The translations under genes and the position numbers were made by a program. Of a DNA stretch of 64,000 nt, positions 35,391 through 47,308 are shown piece after piece; the first letter of the stretch is position 1, and each line of letters starts with the position of its first letter. The notes under the pieces were generated by a model. It was given only the letters and a program-made list of their open reading frames with translations, made no database searches and was not told the origin of the DNA. Origin of the DNA: Malania oleifera (taxonomy: Eukaryota; Streptophyta; Magnoliopsida; Santalales; Ximeniaceae); NCBI RefSeq assembly GCF_029873635.1, contig NC_080419.1, positions 66,665,323-66,729,322 on the forward strand, read 5' to 3'.

Positions 35391-37133
35391 CGGTATTGTT
35401 ATTCATTAAGGCATATGAGCATGGATGTTATGAGATAATTAGAGCATTTAATTTGCATAGACATGAGAGTGTAATGCTCCCCCTGAGTTATGTGCTAATC
35501 CATTTAATGCTTTTTCTTACTTTTCTAATTCCATTAGCTATGATTTTTAAGATTTTCGATGGTTTAAGCTTGGCGATGGATGTTTTTGGGCTTATAGGAC
35601 CAAAAAGTCATAATTAATATTTGTTAAGGTGATCAGCTTATATTTGTCTATTTTCTTATGAATCTTAATACGTGTGAGAGACACTAGATTGAATGACTTT
35701 GAATTTTAACTGCATGTGCATAGGTCTCTTTCAAATTTCATTTCATCATCTAGATTTGAAACCTAGTGCAACTTGAAACTCTAAAAGATTTTATTGAAGT
35801 TTGAGAGCTTGTAGGAAAATTGAATACTCTTAAGAATTAAATTTCTATTATGTTCAGAAGAGTATTTGAGGAAGTAGAACGTTATGCATGATGAACACGC
35901 CAAACAATATGTCCTAACTAGTTTTAGCAAATAGCAGTATGGAGTGTATGAATATTTAAAGAATGATGCTCTTTGGCAATATTGAATCAACCATGGCTGG
36001 AGGGTATCCATTGAAATATAATTGACAAGTTAAGGTAAGGATACGAGCCCATGGATGGATAATACTTTACTAGATATATGATCATGGAGTGGTAAAGATT
36101 TCTTGTGGATGGGATAAACCAAAATTAAAGGATTTATGATAAAAACTCAAAGGGAAAAATTTTATGACATCTAGATGAAGTGTTGGTTCCTTTAATGGAT
36201 GCCCCTAACTTGGTTGAGAAAGGATGTCTCCTAATAAGCACTCAATTCATTTTTCATTTATGATCAATAGTGCTATAAGCGTAGAGTGATGATTGAGATT
36301 TTGACCAAGGCTTGCTAATCTTATGATTCTTAGTATGACAATAGTGTATAGTGAATACATGTACTAAGATTTGGAATTTTAAGCATGCACCACTTCTCGA
36401 GCCTATAGTCATCACAACCCTTAAACTTAGAAACTAAGGAAGAATTAAATAATTATGTAATATCTACTGAAACCATCATTCCTCATCTTTTATTGGGGTT
36501 GCTTTCATGATTACCCACATCATTTCTTTTTCTAAGCCTCTGGCATTTCTGGATGAGCAAGTAAATCGAATGTGCCTTTTTCTTTTATAGTCTAAGCAAG
36601 TTTTGTAACTACGTGAAATATTGTGCTTACAATTCTTATGATTGCTTATTAAGGCATGACTATGAGAATCATATGATAATCTTAAATCCTTTTTGAAAAG
36701 ATTTTTCTTTTTAATTTTTAAGGATTTATTATCTCCCATTTCTCCCTCCTGGCAGATTATTTTCAATATTTTCTTCATTTTTTCTTCTCTTGAATGGCTT
36801 GATAATCTTTTAGTTCCTATAATTGTTTAGCCATCCTTTTATTTTTTTTTTTCAAGATCGTTTTCTGTTTAGACACTCTAATTAGAGATTTATGCATTTT
36901 AAATAACGTACATTCTAGTTCTTCACACGAAGGCATGCTTTCATTTATCAATTTGACACATGGTTCATCACAAGAGATATCACAATAATCATCGTATGAA
37001 TCAATACATGCATTATCTTCAAGGCAATCATTAGAGTCAACTAATGATTGAACATATGATATATCACAGCATTCAGCATAAGAATCATCACATGCTTCAT
37101 TGCACGAATCAGTAAATGAGGTAGGGTAATAGT
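35391..37133 (-). mobile_element. Sirevirus-like Ty1/copia fossil, gag remnants
   Basis: On the minus strand, the right part (about 36.9-37.13 kb) encodes an acidic cysteine-rich stretch (DSCNEACDDSYAECCD and DDYCDISCDEPC), and the part near 36.5-36.75 kb a basic stretch with CKHN, CLDYKRKRHIRFTC and similar words. Both are like the gag of Sirevirus elements. Purine-run words (complement of CTCCCCCTGAG near 35480) fit the repeated polypurine tracts known from that group. The middle (about 35.6-36.4 kb) is unassigned. The piece is broken and bounded on the right by a gypsy LTR. Confidence 0.55.
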
Positions 37134-38027
37134 CAGAGTACGGTACTGTTTCTATTTCAGTTCAAAGTGCAACCACATATCTCAGATAGTATGTGGATTT
37201 TTAGCAGTCGATCGTGCCTTTGTTGTGGACAGGCTCTTCGTCAGTTAGGGTTGAGGTGACCGATCTGACCGTCGAAGTTTAGTTGATTTATCCTAGTCGG
37301 CCAACTAGTGTTAAGTCCCGCCTACGGGCCGCACAACCTTGTCATGAGGGGTTAATTCATGACTTTTAGTTATCCATTCAGGGAAGTTTTCTCAGATATT
37401 ATTATATATCTAGATTTACAGAAACTGTAGTCATACCTATAGATATTAAAAATATTTTCAATATAATATTCATAAAAATAGTTTATGTTAAGCAACATAA
37501 TAGGTGTGAGTTATACGATGTTTTATTTATACGTGTTTTCTCAGACTCAGTTGTTTACAACATACAATTCTCTTAAATCAGATATTATAGTTATGCAAAC
37601 TCATCTGTCACACACTAGTAATAGCATATTTCGTCTTACTGAGAGTTGTCTCATCCTAGTAATTTATCACTTTTTAGGTGAACAAGATAAACGAGCAGAT
37701 CAGACTCGGAGGTAGGGGGACTACAGTACTGCCTTGTCTGTAGGGTGAGTATTTTTGGGAAAGATGCATTTGTGAATGGTCCCTCGGAGATCAGATAAAA
37801 GATTTTTGGGAATGTTCATGTTGTATGTATATTTTGGGAATATTGAAACTTTGGTATTATAAATGTGGATGTATGCTTTTTTGTTTACCACTGCATAGGA
37901 AATTTTATGGATGTTCAGGCTTATCGGTCCCCACTTGAATCGGGATGACGTTATAGATTTTATTCAGGGTATTAGAGTAGTATAATTTTATGGTGTATAT
38001 ATATATATATATAAATCAAGTCGTTAC
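37134..38027 (+). mobile_element. Gypsy LTR, 3' part (duplication unit A)
   Basis: The stretch resembles the second half of the Tekay 5' LTR (GGTACTGTTTCTATTTCAG, a CTACGGGCCGCACAACC word, TATA-rich end, final GTCGTTACA), but belongs to a diverged subfamily. It matches 40906-41788 closely. It ends exactly at GTCGTTACA and is joined to Athila pol sequence without a primer site, as expected for a solo or 3' LTR. Confidence 0.7.
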
Positions 38028-39501
38028 ACTGCCCCTTTTGGTATCACACCAATTACATCACGAATGATTGAGTCAGGGCCTATTTTAAAAAGATTTGGGT
38101 CTTCCCATATGTATTGGTGAACTTGGGAGAAGAACTTGTCTTTCTCCCACCGTGTCCAATCAAGAGGGATAAGTCTTGTGGTTAAGTAGTTTGCAATCAT
38201 TGCAAACTAGGGGAGCTAAGAAGACACGACAAATAGCTGCTTGTTAGGAAAGGAATCTTGAACTGGATAGGGATTGGTGGACCCCTCAACTAAAGTGCGG
38301 GAAAAATGATAAGCTACATGGTTTTTCATTCCTTTCCTCCCAGATTTCATAGTCAAACACCCGCAACAACAAAATCCAACTAATCAACCTAGGTTTGGTC
38401 TCTTTCTTAGTGAGAAGGTACCGCAAAGTGGCATTATCAAAGTGCACAATGACCTTCGATCCTAGGAAATAATAGTGAAATTTATCAAGGGCGAATACTA
38501 TTGCTAGAAGCTCCTTTTCAGTGGTGGTATGATTCAATTGTGCTCCTTGAAGAGTCTTACTAGCGTAGTAAATCACATGAGGCAACTTATCTACCCGTTG
38601 TCCCAACACAGCCCCTATGGTGTAATCCGATGCGTCACACATGATCTCAAAGGGTGCATCCTTTATTGAAAACTTAGTCAAGGGACGAGAAATTTTACTA
38701 AAGTCTTTGATGAATCGCCAGTAAAAACCAACGTGCCATAGGAATGACCTCACTTGTTTGACAGAAACAGGGGGAGGAAGTTTTGAAATTAGCTCTACCT
38801 TAGCCCTATCTACTTCAATCCCCCTAGCGGAGACAATATGGCTAGACACTATGCCCTCTTTAACCACAAAATGACTCTTCTCCCAGCTTAGCACCACATT
38901 CGTGTCCACATATCTTTTAAGGACTTTGGAGAAGTTCTCCAGGCATGCATCAAAGGAGGATCCAAACATGGAAAAATCATCCATAAATACCTGAACAAAT
39001 TTCTCAACCATGTCGGAAAAGATGGCTAGCATGCCCTTTTGAAAGGTCGCTCGTGCATTACACAGCCCAAAAGGCATCCTCCTATAGGCAAAGGTTTCGA
39101 ATGGGCAGGTGAAGGTGGTCTTCTCCTGATAATCTAGGTGGACTACAACCTGATTATACCCCGAATATCTGTCCAAGAAGCAATGGAAATTTTGCCCTGC
39201 TAGCCTCTCTAATATTTGATCAATGAATGGTAATGGGAAGTGATATTTTCAAGTAAGGTTATTAAGTTTCCTATAGTTAATGCACACTCGTCATCCACTA
39301 GTGATGTGAGTGGGGATACCATCTCCCTTATCATTTTCAACAATTGTGATCTCGGATTTCTTAGGGACCACTTGTATAAGACTCACAAACTCGCTATCAG
39401 AGATAGGAAATATGATCCCAACATCTAAGAGTTTGACCACTTCCTTCATATTGGGGTTAAGTCTCCGTTGCATCTCACGAATGGGCTTAGAATTGGTCTC
39501 C
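38028..39501 (-). mobile_element. Athila-type pol fossil (duplication unit A)
   Basis: The minus strand encodes Ty3/gypsy reverse transcriptase of Athila type ([32 protein letters not shown] near 38.95-39.1 kb) and RNase H ([32 protein letters not shown]). It is homologous to 41789-43305. Broken, with a few interruptions visible. Confidence 0.85.
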
Positions 39502-41788
39502 AGTTCTCTCGTATCTCCCATCCATCTCTTTCATACTCTCCTCAATCTCTGAACAAATAGTCGGCCGATCGAAAAACTGAAGATATCTCTAGGTTCCTAT
39601 CTCTGCCACCAACATTCCTACCAGAGCGGATTTGTCGTGGGAGCGACGTAGGCCCCACTCTTGTGGAAAGGTATACTCCCTCTCTTTTCTCAATTTCTCC
39701 TTAAATATTCAGCTAAATCGACGATCGAACACCACCACGGGGTCCTAGTCTCAATCGTCATCATTTTGGTCGAAACAAATTTTCAATTTGGGGGTCTTAG
39801 ACACCACTCCAAAACGAGAGTGGATTTAGGGAAATAAGAAAATTTGTTATTTTGGGAGTTTAATTATTTATTTGGAATTTATGGGCATAAGAAATGTTAA
39901 AATAATATTTTATTTAGGGTTGATTTGATTAAATTAGAATATACGATATGTAATTTTATATAAAATGAACGGTGGATAGTTGAATATATACACACTCATA
40001 TATATATATATATGAGTGTGTTTAAATGTGAACTTGTGTGGTAGATGATCTGAATGAGTTGTAATTTATAAAATACTGAATTGTTTGAGAAATACTTGAA
40101 ATGTTTGCGAAAATACTGGAACTATTCATGAAATACAGGAGTTTGAAATAACGGCTAGTGGTCGGGTAATGTTTGATTGGCCAAGGGTTAGGATTATTAT
40201 TTGACAACCGAGGGCTGAGTTTTAATTGACAGTTATACATCGGGTTGTATTTTTTAGCCGAGGGCTAGGTTTTTTTTGGAATAACAGGAAATATGAGTGT
40301 GATTATTTTCTGGGAAATTCAGTGTTTTACTGGGAATTTGTATATATGTAATTGCAGGATTTTGAGGTTTGTACACCGAGGGCATGAGGGTTGAATTGGA
40401 GGCAGGCCTTCCAATTATATAGGTAATGGAAATATGCTATGACAGCTGATTTAGAGATACTTACCAGTAAAATATGATATATGATGATGGGTGTTTTTAG
40501 AGTAAGTAAATTATACAGTTCTACAGATTTAAGTACATGTGTTTTGTTTAATTAATTGTGTGGCATAAGAAATTATCAGTATAGTACAGAATTTATACAT
40601 ATTTCATGTTATCAGAATTTTTGTAATTTTACATAGTTAAAATATTCAATTTTCTCAGTACCATGATTATACAGTTTATACAGAAAGCACAATATGCAGT
40701 ATCAGCCAGAATTATGATTTATACAGATTATGATTTTTACAGCTTATACAGAACCATAACATTCAAATATATCAATTTATTCAGATAAGTTTACTATAAC
40801 GTTATGGTTATTTTAGTTAAACAGAATCATGATTAATCAGTAATATAGATATATCTGTTATTTACATATATATAGTGTCAGACCCTGATGGACCAGATCA
40901 GTTTTCAGAGCACGGTACAGTTGCTATTTCAGTTCAGAATGCAACCACATATCTCAAGTAGGATGTGAATTTTTAGCAGTCGATCGTGCCTTTATTGTGG
41001 ACAGGCTCCCTGCCAATTAGGGTTGAGGTGGCCGATTTGACTATTGGAATTTAGTTGACTAATCCTAATCAGCCAATCAGTATTAAGTCCCACCTACGGG
41101 CCACACAACCCTGTCATAAGGGGTTAATTCATGACTTTCTGTTATCCATCGAGGGAAGTTTTCTCAAATATTATTATATATATAGATTTATAGAAACCGC
41201 AGTCATACCTATAGATATTAAAAGTATTTTGAATAGAATATTCACGAAAAAAGTTTATATTAAGCAATATAGGTGTGAGTTATATGGTGTTTTATTTATG
41301 TGTTTTCTCAGACTCAGTTGTTTACAGTATACAGTACTTTTAAATCAGATATTATAGTTATGCAAACTCATCTGCCACACACTGGTAATAGTATATTTCG
41401 TCTTACTGAGAGTTGTCTTATCCCAGTAATTTATCACTTTTTAGGTGAACTAGATAGACGAGTAGATCAGGCTCGAAGGTAGGGGACAACAATACTACCT
41501 TGTCTGTAGGGTGAGTATTTTTGGGAAAGATGTATTTTTGAATGGTCCATAGGAGATCAGATAAAAGATTTTTGGGAATGTTTATATTGTATGTATATTT
41601 TGGGAATACTGAAACTCTAGTATTGTAAATGTGGATTTATGCCTTTTTTTTTACGGCTGCATAGGAAATTTTATGGATGTTCAGGCTTCCTGGTCCCTAC
41701 TTGGATCGGGATGATGCTATAGATTTTATTCAGGGTATTAGAGTAGTCTAATTTTATGGAATATATATATAAATCAGGTCGTTACACT
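39502..41788 (+). mobile_element. Gypsy LTR, nearly full (duplication unit B)
   Basis: The start region holds TCTCTAGGTTCCTATCTC, CCAGAGCGGATTTGTCGTGG and GGAAAGGTATACTCCCTC words usual in leaders of Tekay-type LTRs. The middle has tandem GCCGAGGGCTAG-like words (40140-40275), and the end is GTCGTTACA as in unit A. The left limit is set by where the Athila likeness stops, not by a canonical TG. Confidence 0.65.
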
Positions 41789-43860
41789 GCCTCTCTTGGG
41801 ATCACACCAATTACATCACGAATGATTGAGTCCGGGCCTATTTTAAAAAGATCTGGGTCTTCCCATATTTATTGGCGAACTTGAGGGATAACTCCTGTGG
41901 CTAAGTAGTTTGCAATCATTGCAAACCAGGGGAGCTGAGAAGACATGACAAATAGCTGCTCGTCAGGAAAGGAATCTTGAGCTGGATAGGGATCGGTGGA
42001 CCCTTTAACTAAAATGCGGGACAAATGATAAGCTACATGGTTTTCTGTCCCTTTCCTATGCCGGATTTTATAGTCAAACACCTGCAATAGCAAAATGCAC
42101 CTAATCAACCTAGGTTTGGCCTCTTTCTTAGTGAGAAGGTACTGCAAAGTGGCATGATCAAAGTACACAATGACCTTCGATCCTAGGAAATAAGAGCAAA
42201 ATTTATCAAGGGCAAAAACTACAGCTAGAAGCTCTTTTTCAGTGGTGGTATAATTCAATTGTGCTCCTTGAAGAGTCTTACTAATGTAGTAAATTACATG
42301 AGGCAACTTATCCACCTGTTGTCCCAACATAGCCCCTGTGGTGTAATTTGATGCGTCACACATGATCTTAATAGGAAGGGACCAATCGGGTGGCTGCATT
42401 ATCAAAGTAGAAGAGAGTAGTGTCCTAAGAGTTTCAAATGCAGTGAGATAATCTGTATCAAACTCAAAGGGTGCATTCTTTATTAACAAGTTGGTCAAGG
42501 GACGAGAAATTTTACTAAAGTCTTTGATAAATCGTCGGTAAAAACCAGCATGCCCTAGGAATGACCTCATTTGCTTGACAGAAATTAAGGGGTGGGGGGG
42601 GAGTTTTGAAATTAGCTCTACCTTAGCCCTATCTACTTCAATCCCCCTAGAGGAGACAATATGGCTAGACACTATGCCCTCTTGAACCATAAAATGACTC
42701 TTTTCCTAGCTTAGCACCACATTCGTGTCCACACATCTTTTAAAGACTTTGGACAAGTTCTCTAGGCCTGCATCAAATGAGGATCCAAACATGGAAAAAT
42801 CATCCATAAATACTTGAACAAATTTCTCAACCATGTCGGAAAAAAATGGCTAGCATGCCCCTTTGAATGGTCGTTGGTGCATTGCACAACCCTAAAGGCA
42901 TCCTCCTATAGGAAAAGGTTTTGAATGGGCAGGTGAAGGTGGTCTTCTCTTGATAATCTAGGTGGACTGCAACCTGATTATACCCCGAATATCCGTCCAA
43001 GAAGCAATGGAAATTTTGCCCTGCTAGCATCTCTAATATTTGATCAATGAATGGTAATGGAAAGTGATATTTTCAAGTGAGGTTATTAAGTTTCCGATAG
43101 TTAATGCACACCCGCTACCCACTAGTGACGCATGTGGGGATACCATCACCCTTATCATTTTCAACAATTGTGATCTTGAATTTCTTGAGGACCACTTGTA
43201 TTGGACTCACAAACTCACTATCAGAGATAGGAAATATGATCCCAGCATCTAAGAGTTTGACCACTCTCCGTTGCATCTCACGAATGGGCTTTGAATTGGT
43301 CTTCAAGTGAATTCGATGCATGCAAATGGAAGAATCTATAACCTTAAGGTTTACCACCGACCACCCTATTGCTTTCGTATGTTTTCTCAGGACATGAATA
43401 AGCCGAGACTCCTACGAACTATCCAAGATGGATGATATGATAATGGGCAAGGTCTTTTGGGGGCTTAAAAAGGCGTACTTGAGAGAAGCTGGCAGAGGTT
43501 TCAACTCAAGTGATGGTGGGACTTCAATGGAAGGACGTGCTAGAACACTTGAAATAGTAGGAAGATTTTGGAACCTAGCTTTTCAGGTCCTTTTTTCTCG
43601 ATTAGAGGTTGATTCACTAATTGCAGAGCCTTGGGCACATGGATCCTTTAAACCTAAAGTAGAAGCCTGATCAAATGGAGGCCTATCCTCAAGGGAACTA
43701 CCCAAAAGAGTCAAAGGGGCATCCTTGTCAACACCTTTATCAATCATGTCAACATCCTTGAAAGGAATGTCATCGAGTAGATGCCCGGAGGTGTAGAACA
43801 CATTCAGTCGAAGCTGTATGTTGCTGAAGGATATGTCCATGACACCAATCCTACACTGGA
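41789..43860 (-). mobile_element. Athila-type pol and gag-pol linker fossil (unit B and beyond)
   Basis: The minus strand encodes reverse transcriptase and RNase H of Athila type ([46 protein letters not shown]) and, towards 43860, an acidic linker (VQLRLN-like then DIPFKDVDMIDKGVDKDAP) typical of the region ahead of protease in Athila elements. Bases 41789-43305 are duplicated at 38028-39501; 43306-43860 are not. The element is cut at 43861 by the minus-strand Sirevirus. Broken in several places. Confidence 0.82.
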
Positions 43861-45402
43861 TGAAAACTAAGGTGTAGTTCCAAGAAAGGGGGGGGGGGAG
43901 GGAATTGAGTTTTAAAATTTCTTTTAAATTCTTTTTTTTAACCTTTTATCGATTTGTTCAATACACAACAAAAGCTTAAGTCTTTTATTCAATCCACAAC
44001 ACAATTAAACAATCAATCAACCACACCAAAATTTAACACCAATCAATCAAATCCACAAAAATATTCAATCACGATATGCTATGCAATTCTTTTAGCTTTT
44101 CCAACAATTGAAGATGTTTAGTTTGTTTGCAGCCCTGTAGTGAATGAAATTTTGAATCAAGCCCTGTATTTGTGAAATTTGTTTCTTAATTTGATATTTA
44201 ACAAAACATCCACACTCTTCCCAAAATTCAAAATTCAAATAAACCTTTAGTTAATAGGTTTTGGGGTGTTAACCAAACAACGTACTCCCTTACGGTTTTC
44301 GAAAAATATTGATTAACCAATGTACTCCCTTTCGATTTCCGCAAGGCCGAAAACAAATTAAAATTCAAGTTTATTTGAAACCCAATCCACGTAGTTTCCT
44401 TTTAAGATTAATGAGTTTAAAACATCCACGCAATTTATATGTGTTGAAAATAAAGAGAGTAAGGGAAAGAAAGCGACACTGCAATTTTTACGAGGTTCGG
44501 CTTATGCCTAGCCTACGTCCTCGCCTTTGGCAAACCACCAAAGGATTCCACTATATCAGTTTTTTTTCCGGGCAGAACAACACCGTTACACACTCCTTCA
44601 GTAGGCTAGAGCCCACCTCTCCAAGTGATATCCCCTCACCTGGTCACTCCTTTAATTAGGCTAGAGCGCGCCTCTCTAAGCAATACCTCATGCTTAGCCA
44701 ATGGTCTAACAATCCTGGAATCGTCAAAAACACAACAAGAATACAAAATGATAACTGCGTACAAGAACACTCTCTTAAAGAGCAGATTAGTACAAATTCA
44801 GAACTATATACTTCAAAATAATTCAAATATGAAATTTAGATTAAAACTCAAATAATGTATCACCAAATAGTTCTTTCAATGGATGAAAGAATTAGAATTG
44901 TAGCATAAGATTAGAGATTTAGAATCAGTAAAACCTTCGTAAATTTTGTGCACAAGATGAGAGTGAGAAAGCCTTTGAGAGTTTGGGAATAATTGAGAGA
45001 GTTTGAATGCTGTAATTGATTCTTGGTTTTTGAATTAATTGGTCTTGCGTGTATTTATAAATTTAGAAAAGTATCTAACTTGTTCCCCAAGTTTGCTTGG
45101 AGTAGTGTCCAAGTTTTGAACAGGTTTGAGCCCCAAGTAATCTATTTTTAAAAAATATGTTTGTTATAAAATTTAAAATATGCCGCACGGCAGTAGCCTG
45201 ATGGGTTCTCGTCAGTCATCTGTCAATGATTTACACAGCTAAAATATATAGGTAGTAGGGTGGCAGTCGCCTGTCACCTTGGGGTTAGGCACCTGCCACT
45301 AAATAACTCAGTTTTAAAAAAGAAGTAGAAGGGTGAAGTAGCCTGATGAAACCTAGTTAGGCTTCTCATTTTGCACCGTCAAACGCCTATCAAGACCCAA
45401 AG

Positions 45403-45407
45403 AGTAG
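45403..45407. repeat. Target site duplication AGTAG, left
   Basis: AGTAG immediately precedes the TGATAAT start of the Athila-type element and recurs exactly at 55304-55308 after its end. Confidence 0.9.
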
Positions 45408-46782
45408 TGATAATAGTCTAAAAATTCAGTATTTTCATACACTTCATAAAATTTTATTACACTTCCATTATATTAAAAAAATCATACTTTTGGTCAAAAT
45501 AGAAACTCATGTCGCAACTTTGATTTGTATCAACTTTAATTGTAAAAATAAGACTGCATACATGTTTAGGTTGTCTTGAGTATTATTCATAAAGTATAGT
45601 ATTTATGTAGTGTATTTGTTGTGTGCAAATGGAAAAAAAAATGTGTGAAAGAAAAGCCAACAATTTCAGCTTGCTTACCTACTGCGCAGCAGTCAATATT
45701 TTGAACATATCGGAAGTTGTAGATCTCCAAATGAGCTGATATTTTATATATAGAAGGAAAAGACATATATCTACAACTTTTATCTTTCAAATAAATTCAA
45801 ATTCGGTGTGCATGTAGGTGAAATATAGCAATCAATCTGGGTGAAGACAAGTCAACAATGCTGGCTGCACATAGCTTGCTATTTTAGACATAGCTAGAGC
45901 TCCAAACCTTGAAAGAAGATGAAATTTGATATTTGAATGCCCACGACATTGGGTTACAACTTTCATGTTTTGACCGGCTCCCAATTCCATGTGTGAAGGG
46001 GTAAAAATGGAGCAATCTCGTGAAAGTTGATAAAATTTCAGCTTGTGTTCAAACTTGTGTTGACACTTGCATAAGGTGCTTGTGATGCCTATAAAAGGAA
46101 ACCTTGGGAGAGCTCTAGGGACACGAAATTCTGACCATTCTTCTCCCAAAATTGTTGTAGAACATCTCTCTCAAGTTTGTGAGATGAATTGTAAGTTAGA
46201 CTAGAGTTCTTAACAAGGCTAGAGATGAACCTCTATGTGTAGTATTTCTACTTCCTTTCTTTGATTCAAATTGGAGTTTAATAAATGTAATATTTTTTTT
46301 ATTATGTATGAAGCTCTTTATTATTTTTAGTTTCAATTAAACCAAAAATTATGATTTTCAAGTTCGTATAAATTTAATCATGCTTTCTGATGCGATTTCC
46401 TTTTGATCATAGTTTTATTTTATAGGTTGATCTTTTACTGTAATATTGTCAGTAGATATATTGTTGATTTTGGACAACCTATAAGATAACATCTTCTTGT
46501 TCTCAAGGAAAAAAAGTTTTATGCATATTAAATACATTTTCTTATCATTTGTTCTTCAAAAAAATACTTTCCGATTGAAGGTTTGGGACGTGAAACTTTC
46601 AATTGAGTTATAAAATTGAATCAAAATAGGAAATAGATTTACGAAGCGTAGAAAAGATTCTCAACGCCTCGTTATCCTTAATACTTGATTCTATTTAACC
46701 TATTTTGTTGTAAACACTTTCTTGTGGGATCGACACCTGAATCTATACTTCAATAACCGCTAGTATATTTTGAGGGTAATCA
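45408..46782 (+). repeat. 5' LTR of the Athila-type element
   Basis: The LTR has a CCTATAAAAGGAAACC box at about 46090, a likely TATA box. The sequence TGATAATAGTC...GGGTAATCA is followed within six bases by the primer site. It differs from the 3' LTR at about 6% of sites in the part compared. Confidence 0.9.
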
Positions 46783-46787
46783 AAATT

Positions 46788-46803
46788 TGGCGCCGTTGTC
46801 GGG
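46788..46803 (+). other. Primer-binding site of the Athila-type element
   Basis: TGGCGCCGTTGTCGGG matches the primer site usual for Athila elements, commonly assigned to tRNA-Asp. Confidence 0.8.
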
Positions 46804-47308
46804 AAAGCCATATCAACAAGAAAGGTTTGTACTTCAAAGGTAAAGTTAGTTTTTTTTTTTTTTTTTCCTTTTTTTTTTTTCTTTTAATGGAAGGCTGAGC
46901 CTCCTACTTTTACTTGTAAGTTCTCACGTATTTTATTTTTCCATTGTTAATATTAATCTTATGGACGACCAAGCCACCTAGTTTCATTTTATTGTTATTA
47001 TTATTATTACTATTATTGTGTGGTCGGCTAAGCCGCCTTTTATTATTTTTCTTTTCTCTTTTATGGATGGCTATGCCTCCTAGTTTCATTTTAATCTATT
47101 GTTAAAGTTCTTTCTAATAGATTTTTATTTTTATTTTTTATAGTTTATGTTCTAAAAAAAAAAAAAAAAAAGGAAGGAATTTCCCTTTGTTTTGGGCGTA
47201 TGTTTTGGCAAAGAACCGAGTGGAAGACTTGCGAGAAGAGTTGAAATTGAGCAGTAACCAAGCCCCACTGCTAGTGAGACCTCATTTGATTCTTGGTCAA
47301 GCATAACA
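46804..47308 (+). other. Leader of the Athila-type element
   Basis: An untranslated leader with long T-runs (46850-46880) and three spaced copies of a GGCTGAGCCTCCTA-like word (about 46893, 46968 and 47065, variants GACCAAGCCACCTAG and GGCTATGCCTCCTAG), plus ATT repeats. No gene was seen. Confidence 0.6.

Larger units (their letters stand above)
37134..43305 (+). repeat. Tandem duplication of an LTR-Athila junction
   Basis: Bases 37134-39501 recur at 40906-43305, an offset of about 3.77 kb. Both copies contain the same join between a gypsy LTR end (GTCGTTACA) and Athila pol (CTGCC.CT). Divergence is under 10% by eye. The insertion of the LTR into the Athila element therefore came first and the duplication later. 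Confidence 0.85.
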
